Positions 32,735 through 40,215 of a stretch of DNA of 40,215 bases are shown piece by piece; position 1 is the stretch's first letter, and every line of letters starts with the position of its first letter. This DNA comes from DAOPXV01 sp035352535 (lineage in GTDB: Bacteria; Muiribacteriota; UBA9980). Where the stretch lies: NCBI GenBank assembly GCA_964545075.1, contig CAZJFS010000024.1, positions 1-40,215 of the forward strand, read 5' to 3'. The translations under genes were made by a program, and so were the position numbers. The notes beneath the pieces are model-generated. The model had not been told where the DNA came from, did no database searches, and saw only the letters and a list, made by a program, of their open reading frames with translations.

Positions 32735-35368
32735 ATGAAGCGTAAAATGATGGCTAAGATGTTTGTTGTGTACCTTATATTTACGTTCTGCGCATCGCTT
32801 TTTATGCCTTACACGGCATTAGCGGCTCAGAGCGCGACGACCAATGCATCGACATGGGTTGTCGACTCGCCTAAAGGCACGTCGGTAACCACGGGTGCCG
32901 CCGGTTATGAAACATGGTCTGACGGGAAACAATACTGGGTTGTCCGTGATACAAAAGGTCATTTTGTAACATGGGGTAAAGTTGCCACGGAAACATGGTC
33001 TGACGGCCGCGTCCGTGAGGTTGTCCGTGATTCCAACGGTCTTTTTAAAACATGGAAATTTGCTGATAATTCATCCGTAGCAAATACAAATACCACGACA
33101 GCTAATGCTACAACGAATACTACGACAACGACGACGAACGCTCCGACGACGACAAATACGACAACGACGACGAGCGCTCCCAAGACTACGACAACAACGT
33201 CGGCGCGCGTAACTGATTCAGGAAACGTTTCATCGACGACGGTTTCCGCGCCTAAGACAACGACGACATCGACCCGCGTAAGCGATTCAGGAAATGTTTC
33301 GACTTCTACGGTTTCCGCGCCTAAGACAACGACGACATCGACCCGTGTAACTGATTCAGGAAACGTTTCATCGACGACATCAACCGTTTCGAACTCAGGA
33401 AATACGACGTCCACATCAACTTCGACCGCTAAAATTACTGATGCTCGCAATCTTTCAACGTCATCCAGCACTTCAAGCTCAACCAGAATTGCTGATTCCG
33501 GTAATTTTTCAGATACTTCCACATCGACGAACGTATCCCGTTCCGGAAATACATCAAATGCTACAAAAATTCAGGGTTCCGGAAATACTTCCACGAAGAT
33601 CTCAAACGCTGGAAATACTACCAACCAGACAAGCGTAACCAGCAATTCAAACAACAGAACTATAATCATAAACAAAAATACTTATATCGTTAATAACGGA
33701 CCTAACGGCCAGACCATCAGCCAGGTTCCGAACGCTCCTGCAGCGCCTGCCGCTCCCGCGGCATCAACGCCTGCAGCTACAACCGGCGCTGGCAATACAT
33801 CTGCTCCAGTGACGGCTGGTTCGACTCCTTCAACGACAGCTACACCTGCTGCTACGAGCACTCCCGCTGCTACAACGTCGGGTACAACCACGGCTACTCC
33901 TTCAACGACAGCGTCAACACCTGTTCCTGTAGATACAACACCAGATGTTCCAGTATCGACGACACCCGCTGCTACGACAAGCACACCCGCTGCAACATCA
34001 GGCGCCGGCAATACATCGACTGGTACGCCTGTAGCCGATACAACACCGGATGTTCCCGCTACAACGGCTTCCGGAAACACATCGACCGGCGCACCCGCCG
34101 CTTCCGCTGATACGACACCAGATGTTCCCGCTTCAACAACGGCTTCTGGTAGTTCGTCAACAACTACACCCGCGGATGCAGACGGCACAACCACTACAGC
34201 ACCCAAACCTACCGGTACGACTGCTGACGCGGATGGCACGCCTGCAACAACAAGCACACCCGCAGATGCGGATGGTACAACGGCTACAGCTCCGAAGCCT
34301 ACTACTACCGATGCTGATGGCACCGCTACACCCGCCGCAGGCGAAAATGGCGGAACACCTAATGCTGATCCCGATGGCGCAACGGCATCCGCTCCCGCTA
34401 ACGGCGATGCAGACGGCACACCTGCTTCCAATACGAAACCGGGCGGCAAAAACTCCGAAACATTTAAAAAAGCATACGCATGGGGCAAAGAAACAACGAC
34501 GGCTGCTGGAATCGCCGGCAAAGAAGCTTTAAAACAATCATTCTCGGTAAAAAGCATAGGCATATCAGCCGGTCTTACGGTTGGCTTCAAACTTGTTGAA
34601 CAGATACAGAAAGGCGAAAAGATAAACATCGGAAAAGCTGTTGGATATCTTGCAAGCGGCGAATTCGTTGGTTCATTCGTCGGTTCAGGTCTCGGCTCGG
34701 CAGCCGGCGCCGTGGTCGGCACATTCGCTTCGACCATTCCTGTAGTTGGACCGGTTCTCGGCGCTTTCATGCCCACTATATTCTCAATGGCGGGCGGCGC
34801 TATCGGCGCTCAGATGGGTAACGACCTTGCTTCAGGCCAGAAATTCTCATTCAAAAAAGCATGGGCCGCTATCGATAAGGTTGATCTCCTTGGACGCGCT
34901 ATCGGTTCGACGGCGGGCGCCGCTATCGGTTCGATGATATGCCCGGGCATAGGTACGATGATAGGCGGTATGATCGGCGGATTCATAGGCGGAAAAGTTG
35001 TAGAACTCATCCGCGGCAAACAGGGTAATAAAGAGATTAACGTCAGATATGGCGCGGGTCCTGGCGGCATAATGGTCAACGTAGCTCCGACCAGCAGTTC
35101 CGAAGCTGCCACTCCGTTTACGGCCAATACAACCGACGCAAGTGTTGTTCCTGATACAACCTCGGTCAGCGGAGAAAACTCCGATGTTAAGAGCTTGAAA
35201 GACAAAATGGTTGCCGCTTACCAGACATATGCTCAGTTGCTTTCAGAAGGCAAGGGCGATTCAGTTGAAGGCCAGCAGGCCCTCCAAAACTACAAACAGG
35301 CATTCAATGCATATGAAGCTGAAATGTCAAAATCCGGTACAACGGCTACAACGACTAAAAGCAAATAA
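32735..35368 (+). CDS. Large secreted Thr/Ser/Ala-rich stalk protein with glycine-zipper domain
   Basis: The 877-residue protein has a Sec signal peptide (MKRKMMAKMFVVYLIFTFCA, cleavage near ALAA). Residues about 55-110 hold two 27-residue repeats starting ETWSDG (ETWSDGKQYWVVRDTKGHF, ETWSDGRVREVVRDSNGLF). About 115-570 is low-complexity, mucin-like: Thr runs, three 23-24-residue units of the type APKTTTTSTRVSDSGNVS, TTPDVP and TPADADGT repeats. About 625-760 is a hydrophobic glycine-zipper domain (GSGLGSAAGAVVGTFAS, MIGGMIGGFIGGKVVELI). A short helical tail ends the protein. This looks like a surface stalk or fibre, with the glycine-zipper part inserted in or crossing a membrane. No enzyme motif is seen. 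ATG 32735 has AAAGG upstream; a GTG at 32726 overlaps that site. Single gene with a consensus promoter and terminator. Confidence 0.8.
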   Translation: MKRKMMAKMFVVYLIFTFCASLFMPYTALAAQSATTNASTWVVDSPKGTSVTTGAAGYETWSDGKQYWVVRDTKGHFVTWGKVATETWSDGRVREVVRDSNGLFKTWKFADNSSVANTNTTTANATTNTTTTTTNAPTTTNTTTTTSAPKTTTTTSARVTDSGNVSSTTVSAPKTTTTSTRVSDSGNVSTSTVSAPKTTTTSTRVTDSGNVSSTTSTVSNSGNTTSTSTSTAKITDARNLSTSSSTSSSTRIADSGNFSDTSTSTNVSRSGNTSNATKIQGSGNTSTKISNAGNTTNQTSVTSNSNNRTIIINKNTYIVNNGPNGQTISQVPNAPAAPAAPAASTPAATTGAGNTSAPVTAGSTPSTTATPAATSTPAATTSGTTTATPSTTASTPVPVDTTPDVPVSTTPAATTSTPAATSGAGNTSTGTPVADTTPDVPATTASGNTSTGAPAASADTTPDVPASTTASGSSSTTTPADADGTTTTAPKPTGTTADADGTPATTSTPADADGTTATAPKPTTTDADGTATPAAGENGGTPNADPDGATASAPANGDADGTPASNTKPGGKNSETFKKAYAWGKETTTAAGIAGKEALKQSFSVKSIGISAGLTVGFKLVEQIQKGEKINIGKAVGYLASGEFVGSFVGSGLGSAAGAVVGTFASTIPVVGPVLGAFMPTIFSMAGGAIGAQMGNDLASGQKFSFKKAWAAIDKVDLLGRAIGSTAGAAIGSMICPGIGTMIGGMIGGFIGGKVVELIRGKQGNKEINVRYGAGPGGIMVNVAPTSSSEAATPFTANTTDASVVPDTTSVSGENSDVKSLKDKMVAAYQTYAQLLSEGKGDSVEGQQALQNYKQAFNAYEAEMSKSGTTATTTKSK
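33176..33382 (+). repeat. Tandem coding repeats in the stalk gene
   Basis: Three near-identical units begin at about 33176, 33248 and 33317 (72 then 69 bases long) and encode APKTTTT..SGNVS units. The DNA is almost identical between units two and three, which suggests recent duplication and possible length variation between strains. Confidence 0.75.
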
Positions 35369-35402
35369 GCTTTACAAATAATAACTAAAATCATAAACTT
35401 AT

Positions 35403-35437
35403 AAACAGGGACCGTTAACAGCGGTCCCTGTTTTTTT
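35403..35437 (+). terminator. Rho-independent terminator after the stalk gene
   Basis: AAACAGGGACCG (35403-35414) pairs with CGGTCCCTGTTT (35422-35433), and the T-run continues to 35437. Confidence 0.9.
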
Positions 35438-35754
35438 AGGTGCGCCCGATTAGTGGCGTAAGAGACCGGCTAACTATCCGCGCGCATCAAGGCGAAAGGG
35501 GATGGTCGGCCGCGTTGCTTTTTAAGTGCGATTATTATTTTTGTTTGATTAAGGCATTAAATCATATTAATATTAATTTACCTATTTGACTTTAAAATCT
35601 AATCTTTAAACACAGTAATGACGGAAGCACTAAAATAAATTTATATTTAGATGCTACTATTTGTTGACAGAAGACTAAAAATTTGATAATATTGAGGTAG
35701 TGAATAGTGGTATCGAATAATAGCACTAAATTTAAAAAAGAAAGCGGTGCGAGA
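35438..35754. other. Intergenic region upstream of the exbB operon
   Basis: No gene is supported. The first part (35438-35520) is GC-richer than the rest and has no ORF with a ribosome site. The second part is very AT-rich and ends in the exbB promoter. Confidence 0.5.
35664..35692 (+). promoter_or_regulatory. Sigma70 promoter for the exbB-exbD-tonB-receptor operon
   Basis: TTGACA (35664-35669) and TAATAT (35687-35692) are 17 bases apart. The predicted start is near 35699. I see no Fur-box-like palindrome over it, so iron control is not shown by the sequence. Confidence 0.75.
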
Positions 35755-36372
35755 ATGTTTCAATTTAATGAGATGCTGAATTTTTCCGGTCCTGTTATTG
35801 TAATTCTTACGGCTCTTTCGGTGCTTACGTTCTCTTTTTATCTTGAAAGGCTTTTCGCGATAATTGCTTTCGATAGAAAAATACGCGAGGGGCTTATGAT
35901 TCTTTGCTCATCCTTGAAAAGACCGGAAACCGGTATCAATGAAAAGGCTCTGATCGATGATGCTTTTGAAAGATTGATCTTGAAGAAGGAATATATAAAT
36001 CGCGTTAATATAAAAAACATTGCGCTTCATTATGAGGTGGAATTAAATGAGATCATAGAAAATATAAGGGTCTCGGTTGTCAAGATAGGGTCTGTCGCTT
36101 CTCTTGCACCGTACATCGGGCTGTTCGGGACCGTTGTCGGAATAATGAATTCGTTTTCGGAGATCGCGAGGACGGGGACGTCCAATTTCGTTTATGTTTC
36201 AAAAGGTATATCGGAGGCGCTTATAGCCACCGCCGCGGGTCTTTTGTTGGCTATAATGGCTTCGTTTGGCTATAACCATCTGGCGGCGAAATTGCGATCC
36301 GTCGATAATGCTAAAAATTCCGCGATGGAAAGAATAAAGATCGCGATAGAAAGTTGCGGACAAAATGGCTAA
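35755..36372 (+). CDS. exbB: ExbB/TolQ/MotA-family proton channel subunit
   Basis: The 205-residue protein has three membrane helices: VIVILTALSVLTFSFYLERL near the start, then SVASLAPYIGLFGTVVGIMN and ISEALIATAAGLLLAIMASF. These include the family signature APYIGLFGTVVGI and the conserved AL-IATAAGL segment that lines the proton path. With ExbD it turns proton flow across the inner membrane into motion of TonB. ATG 35755 is chosen because a GTG at 35707 is only about 8 bases from the predicted transcript start; the ribosome site is weak. It overlaps exbD by 8 bases, so the two are coupled. Context with exbD, tonB and a receptor makes ExbB more likely than TolQ or MotA. Confidence 0.9.
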   Translation: MFQFNEMLNFSGPVIVILTALSVLTFSFYLERLFAIIAFDRKIREGLMILCSSLKRPETGINEKALIDDAFERLILKKEYINRVNIKNIALHYEVELNEIIENIRVSVVKIGSVASLAPYIGLFGTVVGIMNSFSEIARTGTSNFVYVSKGISEALIATAAGLLLAIMASFGYNHLAAKLRSVDNAKNSAMERIKIAIESCGQNG

Positions 36373-36769
36373 AAATAACGCTGATGATCTATTGATAAGT
36401 ATAAATATAACTCCATTTACGGACGTGGTATTGGTCCTTCTGATAATATTCATGGTCGCCGCGCCTCAGATTCGGAAGGAGGCGCTGGATATAAAACTTC
36501 CAAAAGCGTCAGCGAAAGGCGCAGCCGTGAGCGATAACGTCAAAGTCCATGAAATAGTGGTTTTAAATCGAAACGAGCTTTTTTTTGACGATTCGACGAT
36601 TGAAATTAACGTTTTTGAAAATTATCTCAAAGGAAAAATCTATAACGGTTCGGACGAAGTTTTTGCGGTTTCGGCCGACGCCTCGGCGCCTTATCAGAAG
36701 GTCGTGACGGTTCTGGACATAATGCGCCGCCAAAATATTGAAAACGTGATATTGAGAACGGAGTTTTAA
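36365..36769 (+). CDS. exbD: ExbD/TolR-family subunit
   Basis: The 134-residue protein has a short cytosolic N-terminus, one membrane helix and a periplasmic domain. The helix begins ITPFTDVVLVLLIIFMVAA, and Asp20 is the conserved proton-carrying acid. LDIKLPKAS and ISADASAPYQKVVTVLDIM-like segments (here AVSADASAPYQKVVTVLDIM) are typical of the periplasmic part. It assembles as a dimer inside the ExbB pentamer. Its start lies inside the end of exbB and the TonB gene follows after 14 bases. Confidence 0.93.
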   Translation: MAKNNADDLLISINITPFTDVVLVLLIIFMVAAPQIRKEALDIKLPKASAKGAAVSDNVKVHEIVVLNRNELFFDDSTIEINVFENYLKGKIYNGSDEVFAVSADASAPYQKVVTVLDIMRRQNIENVILRTEF

Positions 36770-36783
36770 AAAGAGGTCTTACT

Positions 36784-37857
36784 ATGCGCATGAATGAATA
36801 CGTTGGAATAAAAAAAACTCCATCCGCGATAAACGGGAATTTGTTTATTATATTTTTAATATATTCGATAACCGTTCATGTATCAACGGTTATCGCCTGC
36901 ACGGGTTATTTTGGCAAAAATTTTCGGGCCGTGGCTCTCGCTCTTGATAAAAAGGTTAAAATTCCTTATGCGCAGACGGTTTCATTAACGGGTAGAAAGG
37001 GGAATTCTTACGATCGTTCTAAAATAAACGTGAAAGCCGATCTCGATAAGCTCAAAAGTTTTTTTTCGGAAAATTTAAAAGGCTTTAAAGGCTATATCGA
37101 AGAAAAACAAAATGCTGATTTGGCGAAACAGGCTCTAAATAAGAAAATCGAAAGCAGGCTCATTGAAAAAACGAATTCTGATCTCGATCTGAAAGAAAAA
37201 ATGACTTATGCGAGCGCGCGGGTGGAAAAGATCGTGAGAGCGATGAAAAATTATAAACCCGTTGAAAAGCCATTAAGCGTTAATAAAAATGTAAGTTTTA
37301 AGAAGGCCGTAAGCGCCAGGAAAACTGTGATCGAAAATAAAGGCGGGAAACCAGGGGGTTCAAAAAAAGAAAATATAAAAAAATTTGTTGAAGCTGAAAC
37401 TGAAGATTTTAAAGCCGGAAATGCGAGCGCGACAGCGTTTCGTTCAAACGGTTTGAAGCCGGACGCTAATATGAACGAGGTTTTCGGCAATATGTCCGGA
37501 AACGAAATTGAAGGCGACGGGGTTGCCGGGGCGCCGCATGGAGAAATGGACCCTTCGATAGAAGCGTCTAAAATAGATATATTTAAGTCCATCGTAAGTG
37601 AAAAGATAATGGGAAATCTGAAATATCCCGAACGCTGCCGTCGTTTTGATATAGAAGGCACGGCCAGATTGAAATTTGAGATCAGGCCGGGCGGCATGCT
37701 TGATAATGTTGAAATTACCGGTTCGTCCGGAAACGATGAAATAGACGGTTCGGCTCTGGATGCGGTTAAACGCGCTCAGCCGTTCATTCCGTTCCCTGCG
37801 GAAATTAAAAAAAACATAACGTTTTCAATTCCTCTGGTATATAAAATAAGGAGATGA
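36784..37857 (+). CDS. tonB: TonB-family energy transducer
   Basis: The 357-residue protein has an N-terminal membrane helix (LFIIFLIYSITVHVSTVIAC), a long Lys-rich, partly coiled periplasmic linker (about 55-260), and a TonB C-terminal domain (YPERCRRFDIEGTARLKFEI, then GMLDNVEITGSSGNDEIDGS and KRAQPFIPFP). It contacts the TonB box of outer-membrane receptors and passes on energy from ExbBD. The linker is Lys/Glu-rich rather than the Pro-rich linker of Escherichia coli TonB, and its length is greater than usual. ATG 36784 has GAGG upstream. The receptor gene follows after 7 bases. Confidence 0.9.
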   Translation: MRMNEYVGIKKTPSAINGNLFIIFLIYSITVHVSTVIACTGYFGKNFRAVALALDKKVKIPYAQTVSLTGRKGNSYDRSKINVKADLDKLKSFFSENLKGFKGYIEEKQNADLAKQALNKKIESRLIEKTNSDLDLKEKMTYASARVEKIVRAMKNYKPVEKPLSVNKNVSFKKAVSARKTVIENKGGKPGGSKKENIKKFVEAETEDFKAGNASATAFRSNGLKPDANMNEVFGNMSGNEIEGDGVAGAPHGEMDPSIEASKIDIFKSIVSEKIMGNLKYPERCRRFDIEGTARLKFEIRPGGMLDNVEITGSSGNDEIDGSALDAVKRAQPFIPFPAEIKKNITFSIPLVYKIRR

Positions 37858-37864
37858 TGTTATC

Positions 37865-39991
37865 GTGGGTCTTATCAAAACAACATTGGCAAAAATCGCG
37901 GGCGCTATTTTCATCCTGGTTGTTATTTCAGGTGCGCCGGTTATGGCCGCTGGTTCGAATGAAGTCGGCCTGAATGCAAATAAAACCATCGAGCTCAATC
38001 CGGTTTCGATAACGGGCGATAAAATATACGAACCCGTTTTAGAACCTACGGCCGTTCCGCTCAACAACAAATCATTTACCGAAACGGTCGATAGAAAAGC
38101 TATCGAACTTAGAAATCCGTTCACCGCTACCGAATTGATTTCGTTCATAAGCCCCGCCGTTTTAAGGACTAATCAGAACAGAAAGTATAAGAGCTTTTTC
38201 GACGTCAGGGGAAGCAAGGTGTCACTGATAATGGATGGTTTTGTAGTTCAGGACGGAAATTCCAATTCAGGCATGCGCGGAGACGACAGGCTCCTGGAAT
38301 TTTTAAACCCTGACGTTATTGAATCGGTTGACGTTTTGAAGGATTCGACGGCGCTTATATACGGCGGCGCTAAGGGCGGAGTTTTTTACGTTAAAACGAG
38401 GAAACCGGCTAAAAAACATAATCAGCTCAAGCTTGAACTGGGAACGTTCGGCGAATTCACGACTAAAATTAGTTTCAGCGATGTGGTCAATAAAAAATCG
38501 GCTTATTTTATCGGCTTGAATTATAGAAAATTCGACGGTCCTGACTCGAAGAACGCTGAATATAACGACCGCGGAGCGTTTCTGAAATATTTTTACGCTC
38601 CGACGGAACATGACGATTTCGTTTTAACGCATAGTCATGATATCGGAATGTTTCAGATACCAGTTGACGAACCCGGAGCTTCCGGCCAATTTAAAGTGCT
38701 TCCCAATATTAAGACGAACACGTATTCCATCGTCGTCGATCCTAAATACGGATGGTATTATGGCCCGTGGGTAAACGATTTCACCGATTTAAATTACACG
38801 AAAAAATGGAGCGGGCGCCAGAGTACCAACATTCAACTATCGAGACTCGAAGTCAATAACGATTTCCACAACCCGCGCGGTCTTGGCGCGGCCGGCGTAA
38901 CCTCTGGAATCGGCCATATTGACGGACATCACGTCCTTGAAACGACATCCGCAATGGCCCTTCGCCACACTATAAAGACCGCGAAAAACGTTATATATAG
39001 AATGGGCTATTCGCTCGATCACTGGTACAACCCTACCGGAAAATTATACTGGGAAAACATGAACAACGAAGATAAAAAACATACGATGTATTTTCAGACC
39101 GAGGTCCCGCTTTCAGGCGATAAACTCGTTTTCGACGCGGGGATCAGGCGCGACCGGCGCTACATCATACGCGAGCAGAAATCGAAAACGCCGGCCGGAA
39201 AAATTCTCGATCCGATAACCGACCAGTGGGAAGATCCAAGAAACAGCGTTTCGACTGGCCTTACTTATAAGCCTACGACGAACGATACGCTTTCACTGAG
39301 ATACGCGACGCTTGTAATGACTCCCGTGGATCGTAAAGCGACCAAATCAGGGGCGGACCTTGCGGACGAAAAGGACAAAATGGTGAATTTCGGCATTGAA
39401 CATGAATTCAAAAACGCATCAAAACCGATATCGCTGGAATTGAATTTCTTTAAAAACGATATGGCGAGCTCGATTATCGACGATGGAACGAAATTCATTG
39501 ACGCGGCCAAGACGACGGTCATGAGAGTTTTCAAGAATACCGACACGACATCGAAAGGCGGAGAACTTACGCTGAAAACTAAATTGAACAGGCTTTTCGA
39601 GCTTTCGACCGGTATAGGGTTGATATCCTACTCGCCGGATGTTACGACTAAACCGAAGAAAAACTATATTACGGAATTAAAATATAACAGCCAGGATTCC
39701 GGAATTTCGGCGAGCCTTTATGGCCGTTTTGTCGCCAGTTTTGATTCGTCGACGTCATATACGTATAAAGACGCCGCTAACAAGACCGTGACCGAGTCCC
39801 TGGCCTCTTATAAACTCGGGAATTTTTGGGACGTCGGTTTCAGCGTTTCCAAAAAGCTGGACAGGAAAAAAGAAGACTCCGATAAGGTATCACTCACCGT
39901 CCGAAATATATTTGATAAAAAATATGAAACTATGCCGCTTGCGCCTGATTTTGGAAGACGCGTGAGCCTGGGATACGAGATAAATTTTTAA
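37865..39991 (+). CDS. TonB-dependent outer-membrane receptor
   Basis: The 708-residue protein has a signal peptide (GLIKTTLAKIAGAIFILVVI, cleavage near MAA). A plug domain follows (about 60-180; FDVRGSKVSLIMDGFVVQDG, DVIESVDVLKDSTALIYGGA, KGGVFYVKTRKP), then a beta-barrel with alternating strands and the usual C-terminal end (VRNIFDKKYETM, YEINF with terminal Phe). The segment TIELNPVSITGDK before the plug may be the TonB box. Such receptors import iron complexes, cobalamin or glycans; nothing visible identifies the ligand. Translation starts at GTG 37865, with AAGGAG 11 bases upstream inside the end of tonB. Last gene of the operon. Confidence 0.92.
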   Translation: MGLIKTTLAKIAGAIFILVVISGAPVMAAGSNEVGLNANKTIELNPVSITGDKIYEPVLEPTAVPLNNKSFTETVDRKAIELRNPFTATELISFISPAVLRTNQNRKYKSFFDVRGSKVSLIMDGFVVQDGNSNSGMRGDDRLLEFLNPDVIESVDVLKDSTALIYGGAKGGVFYVKTRKPAKKHNQLKLELGTFGEFTTKISFSDVVNKKSAYFIGLNYRKFDGPDSKNAEYNDRGAFLKYFYAPTEHDDFVLTHSHDIGMFQIPVDEPGASGQFKVLPNIKTNTYSIVVDPKYGWYYGPWVNDFTDLNYTKKWSGRQSTNIQLSRLEVNNDFHNPRGLGAAGVTSGIGHIDGHHVLETTSAMALRHTIKTAKNVIYRMGYSLDHWYNPTGKLYWENMNNEDKKHTMYFQTEVPLSGDKLVFDAGIRRDRRYIIREQKSKTPAGKILDPITDQWEDPRNSVSTGLTYKPTTNDTLSLRYATLVMTPVDRKATKSGADLADEKDKMVNFGIEHEFKNASKPISLELNFFKNDMASSIIDDGTKFIDAAKTTVMRVFKNTDTTSKGGELTLKTKLNRLFELSTGIGLISYSPDVTTKPKKNYITELKYNSQDSGISASLYGRFVASFDSSTSYTYKDAANKTVTESLASYKLGNFWDVGFSVSKKLDRKKEDSDKVSLTVRNIFDKKYETMPLAPDFGRRVSLGYEINF

Positions 39992-40000
39992 TATGTTAAA

Positions 40001-40040
40001 GCGTTCCCGCCATCTTTTACTCATGAAACGGCAGGAACGC
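40001..40040 (+). terminator. Hairpin after the TonB receptor gene
   Basis: GCGTTCCCGCC (40001-40011) pairs with GGCAGGAACGC (40030-40040) with one mismatch, 9 bases after the receptor stop. No T-run follows, so it may stabilise the mRNA end or act with Rho rather than as a classic terminator. Confidence 0.45.
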
Positions 40041-40166
40041 CACCGGAAATATTTATTGGATTCCGGAATTGACATTCAAGCAAAAAATAGATGTCGTAAA
40101 TCAGGTCATACAAGTTACTATAAGCAAAATTAAGAAGACATAAAATTATATCGAGGGAGAACGAAT

Positions 40167-40215
40167 ATGAAATTCTTCGAACCGCATCCATCGATTAAAA
40201 AATTCATCGATACGT
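40167..40215 (+). CDS. Start of a further gene, cut by the window end
   Basis: ATG 40167 has GAGGGAGA about 8 bases upstream and opens a frame MKFFEPHPSIKKFIDT that runs off the right edge. Only 16 residues are visible; the family cannot be told. The 175 bases between it and the receptor stop hold a hairpin but no clear promoter. Confidence 0.6.
   Translation, partial: MKFFEPHPSIKKFIDT

Noticed and set aside
33682..34776. 364-residue minus-strand open frame opposite the stalk gene
   Set aside because: It is the antisense shadow of the Thr/Ala/Pro-rich repeat region, with a low-complexity Val/Ala/Gly product and no ribosome site.
35438..35520. GC-richer stretch after the stalk terminator as a small RNA gene or mobile remnant
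   Set aside because: No promoter, hairpin, repeat or ORF could be shown within it.
40061..40100. TTGACA near 40069 as a promoter for the last partial gene
   Set aside because: No -10-like box is present at the proper distance (TGTCGT at 17 bases).

Overview
The window looks like chromosomal DNA from a diderm (Gram-negative-type), probably anaerobic bacterium. Evidence for an outer membrane is an exbB-exbD-tonB-TonB-dependent receptor operon, a secretin-like protein, a lipobox lipoprotein and many Sec signal peptides. Evidence for anaerobic, H2-linked metabolism is hydF (assembly GTPase of [FeFe] hydrogenase) and radical SAM chemistry. A bacterial XPB helicase, a DUF445 protein and many large, poorly classified secreted proteins fit a little-studied or uncultivated lineage; I cannot name the phylum. 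No rRNA, tRNA, CRISPR array, transposase or phage gene was seen. Promoters are unusually easy to read: many near-consensus sigma70 boxes with 17-bp spacers.

Layout. 1-8158 (minus): a compact six-gene operon behind one strong promoter, comprising an unknown protein, a SAM methyltransferase, a free-standing intein-like (Hint plus LAGLIDADG-like) protein, XPB-type helicase, a hyicolysin-like metalloprotease lipoprotein and a B12-binding radical SAM protein (cut by the window edge). 8225-12975 (minus): secretin-like protein with a TPR tail, a LysM protein and a DUF445 membrane protein. 13026-16022 (minus): a large secreted metallo-beta-lactamase-fold protein. 16054-18440 (plus): secreted propeller-like protein plus hydF. 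18528-19967 (minus): aspartase-family lyase. 20077-21724 (plus): small membrane protein plus an exported protein with two alpha-crystallin-like domains, with a sigma54-like promoter in front and a large hairpin terminator behind. 21831-24637 (minus): GH13 glycosidase and GlcD-like FAD oxidase, overlapping by 4 bases. 24722-26414: small Lrp-type sensor domain with a cysteine tail, a secreted unknown protein, and a double-glycine-leader peptide that resembles a RiPP or bacteriocin precursor. 26417-29427 (minus): ornithine/alanine racemase-like enzyme, a 43-residue orphan ORF with its own terminator, and a TPR/OB-fold secreted protein. 29559-32473: membrane-anchored CsgG/LpoB-like protein, a single-domain response regulator and an unknown protein. 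32511-35437 (plus): an 877-residue secreted Thr/Ser/Ala-rich stalk protein with a glycine-zipper hydrophobic domain. 35664-39991 (plus): exbB, exbD, tonB and receptor. 40167 to the end: start of another gene.

How the genes work together. The window is rich in envelope and export functions (secretin, LysM, TonB system, CsgG-like protein, exported chaperone-like protein, stalk protein) mixed with single metabolic genes. The strongest candidates for undescribed biology are the intein-like protein (5771-6688), the putative peptide precursor (26131-26361), the exported tandem alpha-crystallin protein under a sigma54-like promoter (20077-21572), the cysteine-tailed Lrp domain protein (24785-25054) and the stalk/glycine-zipper protein (32735-35368). 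All functions are read from sequence by eye; no database search was run.
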